From Isoetes taiwanensis (taxonomy: Eukaryota; Streptophyta; Lycopodiopsida; Isoetales; Isoetaceae): a stretch of DNA of 64,000 nucleotides. The position numbers and the translations under genes were made by a program. Below the pieces are notes generated by a model. It made no database searches. It was not told the DNA's origin and worked only from the letters and a program-made list of their open reading frames with translations. Positions 22,801 through 30,552 of the stretch are shown piece by piece. Each line of letters starts with the position of its first letter. Positions within the stretch are counted from its first letter, which is position 1. The stretch spans positions 124,001 through 188,000 of the forward strand of contig JAJEKV010000184.1 in the NCBI GenBank assembly GCA_021234155.1, read 5' to 3'.

Positions 22801-23529
22801 AAAGAAATCCTCTTCTTCCTCTCTTCCAGATTCTGCAAAACTTCTGAAAATTAAGCAATAAATTTTATTGCAAATGAAAGCAATGACCTGCTTCAACTTG
22901 GTCCTCCATGTGCTGTTCTTGAATGTCTTCTGCAGATTCAAGACCTGTAGCATCGTATGTTGAAAACTGTGTATCTTTCTCAACCTCTGCAAATTAAGAG
23001 CAAATCAATAACAGAATCAAATTCAATGTCCCAAGAACTGCTGATTAGTGAACTTACCAGGAATGTATTCATAGCCAAAAGATTGTTCAGGAACATCAGG
23101 AACATTTGCAAAAGGCTCTCTCAGCAATTTTGGAGGCCAGCGGACCACACAGCTGCTTAAATTGCTGGGATTGCTCTACAAGATTATGCAAACTGGACAG
23201 TAAATTCTTAGGATCAAATCTTGTTCCATTCTTAGAAATGGCCAGAAGGAATGCGCCTTCCCAATTCGCTTGTATTGGAAAACATCTGCAAAGAAAAGCA
23301 GCAACTGCATTCTGCCAAACAAACGAGGCTTTGGAAAATTTGCCCGCCAATTGCAAATTCCAAGCACCGCTGACTTGGACAAACAATCGGCCGATCCTCC
23401 AAAATTGATCCGAGATCAACCGTTCCGGAGGTTGGGAAAAAATGGCGGGGAGGGAAAAAAACAGTGACGGGTGCCAGGACATCACGATGAAGGTCCGCCA
23501 GCACCCGTTAAGCACCCGATGTCCCGGAC

Positions 23530-23563
23530 TGCTTTTTTGTACACCACCAATATAAATTTACCC
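23530..23563 (-). repeat. Right terminal inverted repeat of the 10.3-kb transposon
   Basis: This is the exact inverse of 13230-13263, followed by TTAA at 23564-23567. Confidence 0.9.
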
Positions 23564-23567
23564 TTAA

Positions 23568-23755
23568 GTACATTATTACAATTTGCAACTTAATCAAAAT
23601 ACCTTTTTATATTTTACAAAAATTTTATAAGTACATATTTAGCAATCTTCTTTCTTTATGAATCTGGCCAGCTTCATATCCCTAGGCATGCACGTTCATA
23701 TGAAGAGCACATGCAAGGGAGTCTTCAAAATGATGTACCTGCTTTTGCTCGGCTG
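23568..23755. other. No gene recognised
   Basis: AT-rich flank that would be continuous with sequence left of 13226 before the 10.3-kb transposon inserted. Confidence 0.5.
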
Positions 23756-23763
23756 CCTCCTGC

Positions 23764-24001
23764 CCTGGGGGATTCACCTTTCATTAGCGTATAACCCATG
23801 AAAGTTCAACGGAGGGGTGTTTTTTGGACCATTTGCGTACGTATACTTAGGATTAGGGGTGTTCTTAGGCACTGATCTAGAGCAATATCTATACACATAG
23901 GCGTCAAATTGCCTTTTAAAAATGTATATACAAGGGGGGTTTTTTGCTACCCTCCGAACACAGATGCCATACCCCCTTTATGTATAAGTGCATACCCGGG
24001 G
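23764..24001. mobile_element. CCCGGGG-ended small TIR element, copy 1
   Basis: The left end CCTGGGGGATTCAC and the right end (inverse CCCCGGGTATGCAC) are imperfect inverted repeats. Flanking 8-mers CCTCCTGC (23756-23763) and TCTCCTGC (24002-24009) differ by one base. Related copies lie at 25746-25993 and 61581-61828. The 8-bp duplication fits hAT-type non-autonomous elements. It has no coding capacity. Confidence 0.7.
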
Positions 24002-24175
24002 TCTCCTGCAATGCAAGCAACATATAATCAGTCACTCACTTCTCCTTGTCGAATTTTTGCAAGATCTCATGGGTTAATCTTGCAAATGCAGCTTTTGGAA
24101 TCTAAAGTCCGTAGCTCCTCTGGAAGTGCCGAATCTCTCGAGCAGCCTTTGCAAAGTATGAATCTGACTTCCTCT

Positions 24176-24945
24176 TCATCGGCTTCTTTGGTGGTACAGG
24201 TCTCTCTGGGGCAGCTTCAAGGTGTTCTCTCTTGTTGGCCTTCCTCCTTCCACATACATCTTATTTGCTTCGTGGTACTTTGAGTACGCCTCGTACATGT
24301 TCATATACTCCTTGTACTCCCTCAACTTCTTCTTGTACTCCCGCTCGTGCTTGAGTACGTATAGCTCCCGTGTTGGCTTGACCTTTTTAGGATCTGTTGT
24401 TGGCTTTGGCCATGTCGGGTAGGGAGGTGGTGCTGCAGCTTCAACATTCTCGGGATTGGAAGGTCTCGATCCTTCCATTGGGCGGGGAATTCTCCACGCC
24501 TCATCATCCAACTCCGTTTCCGATGAAGAAGATGGTGGCCTATCGGGCTCCCGCTCAGTTATTGTAACCCCTTTGCTCGATATGCTCTTTGTTTTCCTCT
24601 GGGTTTTCTTTGGCAATTCCGGGTTTTTCCCTTTGGCCTCCTTCTGCCTCTTGCACTTCCCCTTCTCTGCAAGTCTCTTCCTTTTTGTTGCCTTCTTCAT
24701 CTTGCCGACTTTCCTTTGTCGACGGGCCAACTTCTCTGTTGCCACACGGTCCTCCTTCCTTTCCTCCTCTTCGTGCCCATTGCTCTGATTCTCCGTGTTT
24801 TCTTGGTTATCAAGATCTTGTTGCTGCTCTTCTTGGTCCTGATGATGCTTATTATCCTCCTGAGTGTCCGGGTCTGCTGCAAGAACTTGGACGTTTGTCG
24901 ATCCTCTGGCATAACCACTCGAGCAGTTTGTTTGGTGTGGGCCAT
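24176..24945 (-). pseudogene. Unrecognised ORF pair with histone H3-like start (frameshifted)
   Basis: From ATG at 24945 one frame reads MAHTKQTARVVMPEDRQT and stays open to 24697 as a very basic 82-residue peptide. The frame used downstream (24745-24176) is Lys-rich (ARRQRKVGKMKKATKRKRL), then acidic and Pro-rich, then Tyr/Lys/Glu-rich (EYKKKLREYKEYMNMYEAY). This downstream frame is open upstream as well, with a natural-looking Asp/Glu/Gln-rich segment, so a frameshift probably lies near 24890. The first nine residues match the H3 tail (MARTKQTAR) except His for Arg at position 3. A TATA-like box lies about 105 bases upstream. It may be the leader or gag-like ORF of a retroelement; no enzyme domain was seen. 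Confidence 0.45.
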
Positions 24946-25048
24946 GTTTTGAAATAAGTCGATCGCCTCCCGAGCGCCTAGAAATCGCCTGCTTGGTTGG
25001 AGAGCAGCAAGCTGGAGGTGTACGGTGAAAATGAAGAACCCTAAGGGT

Positions 25049-25058
25049 CTATTTATAG
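25049..25058 (-). promoter_or_regulatory. TATA-like box upstream of the H3-tail-like ORF
   Basis: CTATAAATAG on the minus strand, about 105 bases before the ATG at 24945. Confidence 0.4.
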
Positions 25059-25745
25059 GTCTGAAAGTTTTAGGGTCTCGACCTGCAATTTCATGTTATG
25101 CCATTATGGAAAACATTAGTGTTTGCTGGATTAAGATATTAGGTTCTTTTAGATGCTTAGAATGCTCGAATTTTGTAGAGAGAAATACAAAGAGGGCAAG
25201 AATTATGAAGTATTTTGGTTGAGGATCACTAACCCTCCCTCGATTGGCTTCGTCTTTGCTCCAAAAGGCCAATGGATCATTTTGCAAAGCTCCGACATCA
25301 ATCATAGAAACTTGTCGCCATCTTGCAAAGCCCCAACATCAATCACAAAACCCTGTTGCTATCATGCCTCCCCTGTTCCTTGCTCTACACTTAACTTAAA
25401 TCAGAATACCTGAAATAAAATATATCTCGTCCATGTTACCTAAATAAAAATGTCTAAATAGCAAGATGCCACGTTATCCTCTTTTAGCATGTCCATGTCG
25501 CATTGTTCTAACGTCTAAAATAGCGACTTTGATGAAGGCAGCTTTTGGGTCAAACCAACCCATCCACCATCAGCATCATACAAAAATATCTACAAATACA
25601 CCTCTATAACCATTCACAATCTTATGTAATACCATACGCTTTTTACAATTTTGAGACCTTATTGTCTTTGTACAATAAAGACCCCCCTTTGTTGACTTCC
25701 TTATCTTTTAACTTATATTTTCATGTCATATCTTTTAACTGTTAT

Positions 25746-25993
25746 CCCGGGGATATCACTTAGTGTATAAGGGATACGCCATGTGCGAGGAAGGGGTCAT
25801 AAAAAACCCCTTCGTATATGCTTTTTTTAAGGTCTAAAAAACCCCTTTCCATATGAAATACATCACTAGAGATTGGATTTTTTAAGGTCTAAAGAACCCC
25901 TTCCCGTACGTATTCGTACGCTTTAGGTTAAAAAAAACCCCTTATCGTCCACTCACATGGTATATACGGCCTACACTATGTGAATCCCCCGGG
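25746..25993. mobile_element. CCCGGGG-ended small TIR element, copy 2
   Basis: It starts CCCGGGGATATCACTTAGTG and ends with the inverse of CCCGGGGGATTCACATAGTG. The exact 8-bp duplication ACTGTTAT lies at 25738-25745 and 25994-26001. The interior has repeated AACCCCTT motifs and no ORF. This is the clearest member of the family. Confidence 0.85.
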
Positions 25994-26009
25994 ACTGTTA
26001 TATGGCAAG

Positions 26010-27200
26010 TTCCTAATTTTTAGTTTTGAACACTCACGATTCAGGGCTCGAAAATAGCAATGTGTCTAACCAGTAAAACTGCCGCTGGGTATTTGAGGCT
26101 ATCAGAAAAAATATATGTTAGTGCATTTTCTAGTGTATTACGCCGGAAATTTTTTATTTTCTTACCGAAAAATTGTCGAAATTTTTTCAGGATGACCTGA
26201 ATTTAACACAAGTGGGCGGATTTTTAGGGCTCCTATTTTCGAACCATGCTCACGTAAAGACATCTTTGGCCTAAGCTATTCCTTATGAATTAGTCTACCC
26301 CTTGCAAAAGGAATACTTTGCCACCAAGAGGAATACATGCCCCTTTTTTTTAACCCAGTAAAGGCTCCCCTTTGTGGACAACCTTTTCTTGCCTTTATTC
26401 ATAACGTGTAACTTTTTCCTTCATGTCATGACGTAACTTTCATGGCATACTTGTTCTAGAATGTGTCTTTTAAATAAGATATGACGTAGACTTGTCCTTG
26501 TCCTTGTCCTTGGCCTTGGCCTTGGTCGTTCCTTATCTATATCATTTACATCCACACATTCCTTAAGATTATTGCCTTCTTAAGCATATCTCCACAAGTT
26601 CATAAACCAACGGACACATTTTAAGTACGTTAAGACAAAAACCTCATTATCTTACATGCATAGCTCTATGCTTGCCAAGGCCAGAACCCAGCCACAAAGC
26701 ATAGCCTAGCCAAGGCCAGAACCCAGCTACAAAGCATAGCCTAGCCATACTAGAATTCATACTCGTTGTGCCAAACACAAGTCGGGATCTGCAAAATCCA
26801 CAACAGAACAACCGTGAGTATGCCTTGCTTGGAATTGCTTGTGTAAGCACCAATCCCATCTCTAATGGAACACCCATCAAAACCTAACGCTCCGAGACCA
26901 CTAAAACAGACACTTGACGTGGCATGCTATCTCACCACCCAACCACGAGCTCTCAACCAAAACACCCCTACCCCAGAGCTCTTCCTCGAGCAACTATATA
27001 GCATGCATGCCCCTTTGGTCCTCCTTTGGACCAAAACCTCCTTTGGACAAAGGCCCAAAGCTCCAAAGGCCTACATGGCCCGAAAAGGGCCAAAGCCTTT
27101 TGCCATGTCCTTGGCATATATCATAAGTTGCCTCTATTAAGTCGCATTAGGCGGCGCAGACGTGCAAAGGTATCTTTCTTCTTTAAATTACTATGACTTG
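26010..27200. other. No gene recognised; short tandem repeats
   Basis: It holds a CCTTGT or CCTTGG hexamer run (about 26493-26528) and a tandem pair of a roughly 38-bp unit containing GCCAAGGCCAGAACCCAGC (about 26666-26745). A Pro-rich ORF at 26865-27140 has no family resemblance and is probably non-coding. Confidence 0.5.
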
Positions 27201-27210
27201 AAGTTCACTT

Positions 27211-27710
27211 TGGACAAAGTCAGTTGGAGGAGACATTTATGAACTAATAATTATGGTGGCTCAAAGCGATTGGCTTTAGTTCATGGTAATTTTATTGGCA
27301 TAAATTAAATTTATCACGGCAGCCTTAATCACCGCAAACATTTCTTTGTGTCTGTTTGGAACTATGGAAGATGTGCAGCAGAATGAAAGACGCCCTGTGT
27401 GGGCAGATTTGGTGAAAATGGAATTATCTGAAAGAGACTCTACGGTTGGCTTCATATCTGACGACTCACAACAAAAACTGCAATATTTTCTTGAAGTAAA
27501 AACTGAAGGAGTAAAGGATTTCAGATTGTCATTATTAGATACTTGGCCATGTCAACCGTGAATTTAAAAGGTTAATGTTTTGTGGATATAACATTATTGC
27601 ACATAGACCAATAAAACTTACAAGCCAAAATCAATGAAGGGCCATCTTAACTTTGGACATAGTCAATTGAAAGAGATATTATCTATGAATTAATATAAAG
27701 GTGTAATATT
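27211..27710. repeat. Diverged direct repeat flanking a small ORF
   Basis: CTTTGGACAAAGTCAGTTGG (27208 on) recurs as CTTTGGACATAGTCAATTGA (27652 on), followed in both by GAGA-x-ATTxATGAA(C/T)TAATA. The repeats bracket an ORF at 27346-27561. Confidence 0.55.
27346..27561 (+). CDS. Small ORF upstream of the receptor kinase, unrecognised
   Basis: It encodes 71 residues (MCLFGTMEDVQQNERRPVWA...) or 65 from the second ATG at 27364. Composition is protein-like, with mixed charged and hydrophobic residues, and it ends 225 bases before the kinase gene on the same strand. No domain was recognised and no splice link to the kinase is evident. It could be a remnant exon, an upstream ORF on the kinase mRNA, or chance. 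Confidence 0.25.
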   Translation: MCLFGTMEDVQQNERRPVWADLVKMELSERDSTVGFISDDSQQKLQYFLEVKTEGVKDFRLSLLDTWPCQP

Positions 27711-27786
27711 TCCGTGAAAAAGAATCATTCGCGTTCTCAACCTTCGTTTCAAGTTCCAATAGTTGTACTAACTTAGATCTTCATTC

Positions 27787-29448
27787 ATGGGCGCAGAGGA
27801 AGAGAAAATGGCGCAGTTCATGATCAAATGGGGGATGTTGCTTGTATTGGTCCCATTAGCAAGAGCAGCTAATTCCTCATTTTGTAGTACAAAAAATGTA
27901 TGTGGAAGCTATGGATTCTGTGATCCAAACCAATCAGAATGCTTCTGTCCTTCTGGAGGTTTTTATCCCAAATCTTCTACAGATGCAAGCAAGGGATGCA
28001 ACTTCACCAAGGGTTATTATACAACCCAATTCAAAAAACTTAATAGTGTGGCCTATTCTTCGTACCAATCTTCTGATCTACTTTATTCTTCAACCACAGA
28101 ATTGGATTGCAGAGATGCATGCAGTAAAAACACTAACTGCTATGCTGCATTCTATAATGCATCTTGGAATTGCCGCTTGGTGCTGGAAGAACTTGGTTCT
28201 ATTATATATACTGCTGATGAAAATGATATTGCTTACATCTTTGTACTTGTTGGTCTTAAACACAAGTCTACTTCAGTTGGTGCAATTGCAGGAGGAACTG
28301 CTGGAGGTATAATTGTTTTGATTTTTATAAGTTTTATATTTTGTTTCATCAGGCATAAAAGGGCACAGCGTCTCCCTGCAGTTGCTAGGGATGTTGATGT
28401 TGGACCAATAGGGCCTAGGAAGTTTACATACTCTGAAATAGAAGATATGACTATGAAATTCAAGGAAAAAATTGGTGAGGGAGGTTTTGCTGATGTTTAC
28501 AAAGGTTGGACCAAAACTGGTACTGAATTAGCTGTCAAATTAATAAGGGCCTCAAATGAAGTTAGAGATTTTCAGCGCGAGATATCGGTCCTGTCAGTTA
28601 CTCATCACTGGAACCTTGTCGATTTTCTTGGCTACTGCACAGAGAAGAGTAAAATGATTCTGGTGTATAAATTCATGGTGAATGGTTCGCTAGACAGATG
28701 GATTTTTGATAACTCTAACCCAGATACACTGCTCAGCTGGGAAAAGAGGTTCAAAATCATGACAGGTGTTGCTACTGGGATGTCTTATCTACATGAACAG
28801 TGTGGAAACATTGTTCTGCACTTAGATCTGAAGCCTCAGAACATATTACTAGATGAAAAATTCATCCCCAAGGTTGCTGATTTTGGTCTTAGCAGGTTGC
28901 TTGACAGAGATCAGTCTATGGCCATGACTCATCAGACAATAAGAGGCACACCATTATACATAGCACCAGAGAGCCTAATGGGATCTGGCCTAAATGAAAG
29001 GATGGATGTTTACAGCTTTGGAATTATAATGTTAGAAACTGTGGCAGGGAGAAGCATTTTAGATCTGGCAGGTGCAACACTTGCAGAAGCTGTGACAGCC
29101 CTTGAGAGGGAAAACTTTTTCCCATTTGAACTTGTAGATCCTGCGATTCACAGATCGGTAAATGCAACTGAAGCCAAAAGGGTGATTAGGGTTGCTTTTC
29201 TTTGCCTTCTGCAAAATAATGAACGTCCTCCAATGTCCTCTGTTCTACACATGCTGCAGGGAAGAATACCCATTCAAGCCATGTCGGCTACACAAGTAAC
29301 AACTCTCAAGGAATGTTTTGCCTCCAAACGTCCAGGCATGGCATTTGTAAATTTTCCATTTGGAGGAAGCTACAGCCAATCAACCAGTGTCAGCGCCACC
29401 TATCAACCTCAATTTCCTCCTTCTCCACGATTAGGTTCAGGCAGATAA
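27787..29448 (+). CDS. Receptor-like protein kinase (G-type-lectin-RLK relative without the lectin domain)
   Basis: A single-exon 553-residue transmembrane Ser/Thr kinase of the plant receptor-like class, expected at the plasma membrane. Residues 1-28 form a signal peptide (start could be Met1 or Met8). Residues 33-55 are EGF-like (CGSYGFCDPNQSECFCPSGG). Residues 108-131 form a PAN-like Cys motif (CRDACSKNTNCYAAFYNASW). A membrane helix lies at about 166-188, followed by HKR. The kinase spans about 223-490: glycine loop IGEGGFADVY (229-238), Lys251 in AVKLI, HLDLKPQN (345-352) with Asp347, DFG 365-367, APE 394-396. Leu replaces Arg before the catalytic Asp, so it is a non-RD kinase, common in lectin-type plant receptor kinases with immune roles. 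The extracellular part lacks the B-lectin and S-locus domains and is short. No lesion is seen. AATAAA lies at 29559-29564. Confidence 0.92.
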   Translation: MGAEEEKMAQFMIKWGMLLVLVPLARAANSSFCSTKNVCGSYGFCDPNQSECFCPSGGFYPKSSTDASKGCNFTKGYYTTQFKKLNSVAYSSYQSSDLLYSSTTELDCRDACSKNTNCYAAFYNASWNCRLVLEELGSIIYTADENDIAYIFVLVGLKHKSTSVGAIAGGTAGGIIVLIFISFIFCFIRHKRAQRLPAVARDVDVGPIGPRKFTYSEIEDMTMKFKEKIGEGGFADVYKGWTKTGTELAVKLIRASNEVRDFQREISVLSVTHHWNLVDFLGYCTEKSKMILVYKFMVNGSLDRWIFDNSNPDTLLSWEKRFKIMTGVATGMSYLHEQCGNIVLHLDLKPQNILLDEKFIPKVADFGLSRLLDRDQSMAMTHQTIRGTPLYIAPESLMGSGLNERMDVYSFGIIMLETVAGRSILDLAGATLAEAVTALERENFFPFELVDPAIHRSVNATEAKRVIRVAFLCLLQNNERPPMSSVLHMLQGRIPIQAMSATQVTTLKECFASKRPGMAFVNFPFGGSYSQSTSVSATYQPQFPPSPRLGSGR

Positions 29449-29557
29449 CAAATTTCTTAGCTAGTGCTCCACTTTGCAAATGACTGTAATAAGTAAAATG
29501 CCCTCTGCTCGTTCAACTGTAACTCAATTCGGTACCTTTCTCGTAGACGGTTCTTTT

Positions 29558-29635
29558 CAATAAATACTTGTGTGTATCCATTGTTGGAACCATAGTGGAT
29601 CAATAAATACTTGTGTGTATCAATTGTTGGAGTAG
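29558..29635 (+). terminator. Probable polyadenylation region of the kinase gene, duplicated
   Basis: CAATAAATACTTGTGTGTATC occurs at about 29558 and 29602 with the following ATTGTTGGA, a 44-bp tandem duplication containing AATAAA each time, 110-160 bases after the kinase stop. Confidence 0.45.
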
Positions 29636-30066
29636 TATCATCATCTAGATCAACCTGGATATTCCTAGAAATATGCCAGATCTAAGGTCGATAAATATAC
29701 ATCCCTGCATATGAGAATGTTCAATACAGGGCCACAAACCATTGCAAACAAAGAAAGAAAAGTTTCAAGAATCAGAAGCGTTCATCTGCCTTTGAATCTC
29801 TGGAACCTCGCAGTATCTCTTCGGAACCTCCCCACAATCTAAGTCAGGCAGCATAAATGCTTGGATGAATCTAAGAATGACTCTACATCAATTGCTGATT
29901 CATGGGGAAAACTCGTAGCATATCCGGGGGTAAAGCTTATTTTTCAGCAACTCAAAGCAGGCCGGAAGCAGCAACTTTGTTAAGGCTAGAAGGAGCTATA
30001 AACTGTGTTGGAGTATCCACTGTGGGTTACCTAGGCCATATAGTTGGAACAAATGGATTAGTCACA

Positions 30067-30252
30067 CTAGTGTTGGGCAAAGTTTTTAAACCCAATCGGA
30101 AATTTTCCTACTCTTTCATGAAATAGCTAGATATTTTCAGTTCCCAATCGGAAATTTGTATTACTCTTATACAAATATGCATAAAAATCTACCAGAATTT
30201 TTCCTGCAATGCGCTAACTCAAACCTTCTCTACCCCGAAATTTGCCCAACAG
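30067..30252. mobile_element. 186-bp TIR element in the gypsy RT, 9-bp duplication
   Basis: The left end CTAGTGTTGGGCAAA and right end TTTGCCCAACAG are inverted repeats. Flanks TTAGTCACA (30058-30066) and TTATTCACA (30253-30261) match 8 of 9. Removing the element joins YLGHIVGTNGLV to TDPTKIKTVEKW, the normal Ty3 order. A 9-bp duplication fits Mutator-type non-autonomous elements. Confidence 0.65.
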
Positions 30253-30505
30253 TTATTCACAGATCCAACCAAGATTAAGACAGTTGAGAAGTGGATAACG
30301 GCAAAAAATGTGGGAGAAATCCAAAGCTTCCTGGGCCTAGCAGGGTTTTATCGCAACTTCGTCAAGGACTACTCGAGCATAGCAGTTCCATTGTCAACAA
30401 TGACAAAAAGAAAACTGCCCACAAAGAAATGTGACAAAGCATTCAAAGAACTAAAGGTAGTGCGCGCAACAACACTATGTTGGCCCTCTCCAGTTTAAAA
30501 TAGTG

Positions 30506-30552
30506 AACATAGTGCTTGCAAAAGAAACATTTCTTTTTGCAAGCACTATGTT
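30506..30552. repeat. Hairpin with about 20-bp arms plus a further copy
   Basis: ACATAGTGCTTGCAAAAGAAA is followed 3 bases later by its near-exact inverse TTTCTTTTTGCAAGCACTATG. A third copy (GTAGTGCTTGCAAAAGAAAC) and repeats of CAATCTTGATGCAA follow to about 30635. It sits inside the RNase H part of the gypsy relic. Confidence 0.7.

Larger units (their letters stand above)
17011..23504 (-). pseudogene. DDE-type transposase of the 10.3-kb transposon (broken, unnamed family)
   Basis: Minus-strand exons from GT/AG sites: about 23504-23058 (start uncertain), 22986-22888, 22832-22710, 22626-22113, [insertion 19454-22112], 19453-19284, 19208-18766, about 18682-18059, 17989-17851 and 17673-17011. 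Recognisable blocks are an N-terminal basic coiled-coil region (RKRLQRARKRAREAEL), RVSPCKKHVIKIRL, LKPPFVRKVKDRETCCCVYH, DFAENYTFKILAEIQSLHW, FYISDDRDHDTLFVQ, WSDGCSHQFKGARTFYFLG and HGKGEHDGAGAVLKRAL. The last block is formed exactly by splicing 18059 to 17989, strong support for a real gene. Acidic residues in DFAENY, SDG and EHDG are candidate DDE catalytic sites. The C-terminus has a Cys/His patch (CFCHNCWVGKYSKC). Lesions are frameshifts near 19000 and 18200, possibly 18590, plus the insertion. I recall similar unnamed ORFs in other eukaryotes but cannot name the superfamily. Confidence 0.75.
13230..23563. mobile_element. 10.3-kb TIR DNA transposon with RING-like and DDE transposase genes
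   Basis: The ends are identical for 34 bases (13230-13263 against the reverse complement of 23530-23563), starting GGGTAAATTTATATTGG. They are flanked by TTAA at 13226-13229 and 23564-23567. Inside are two convergent genes: a RING-like accessory gene (13573-15628, +) and a spliced transposase gene (23504-17011, -), with minisatellites at 15856-16365 and 16500-16985 between their 3' ends. A 2.66-kb element (19454-22112) is inserted in the transposase gene. A 262-bp element at 37862-38123 shares the terminal pattern and has a different 4-bp duplication (AGGA), so the target is 4 bp but probably not fixed to TTAA. The superfamily is not recognised by me. Both genes carry lesions, so this copy is non-autonomous now. 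Confidence 0.85.

Noticed and set aside
23096-23515. A plus-strand gene across 23106-23408
   Set aside because: The minus-strand reading joins the transposase exon model with a proper donor at 23058. The plus reading is its shadow.
13230-23563. Assignment of the large transposon to piggyBac or Kolobok because of TTAA
   Set aside because: The transposase motifs do not match what I know of either, and the small relative at 37862 has an AGGA duplication.
24697-24945. A true histone H3 gene
   Set aside because: Only the first nine residues match H3; nothing of the alpha-N helix or histone fold follows.
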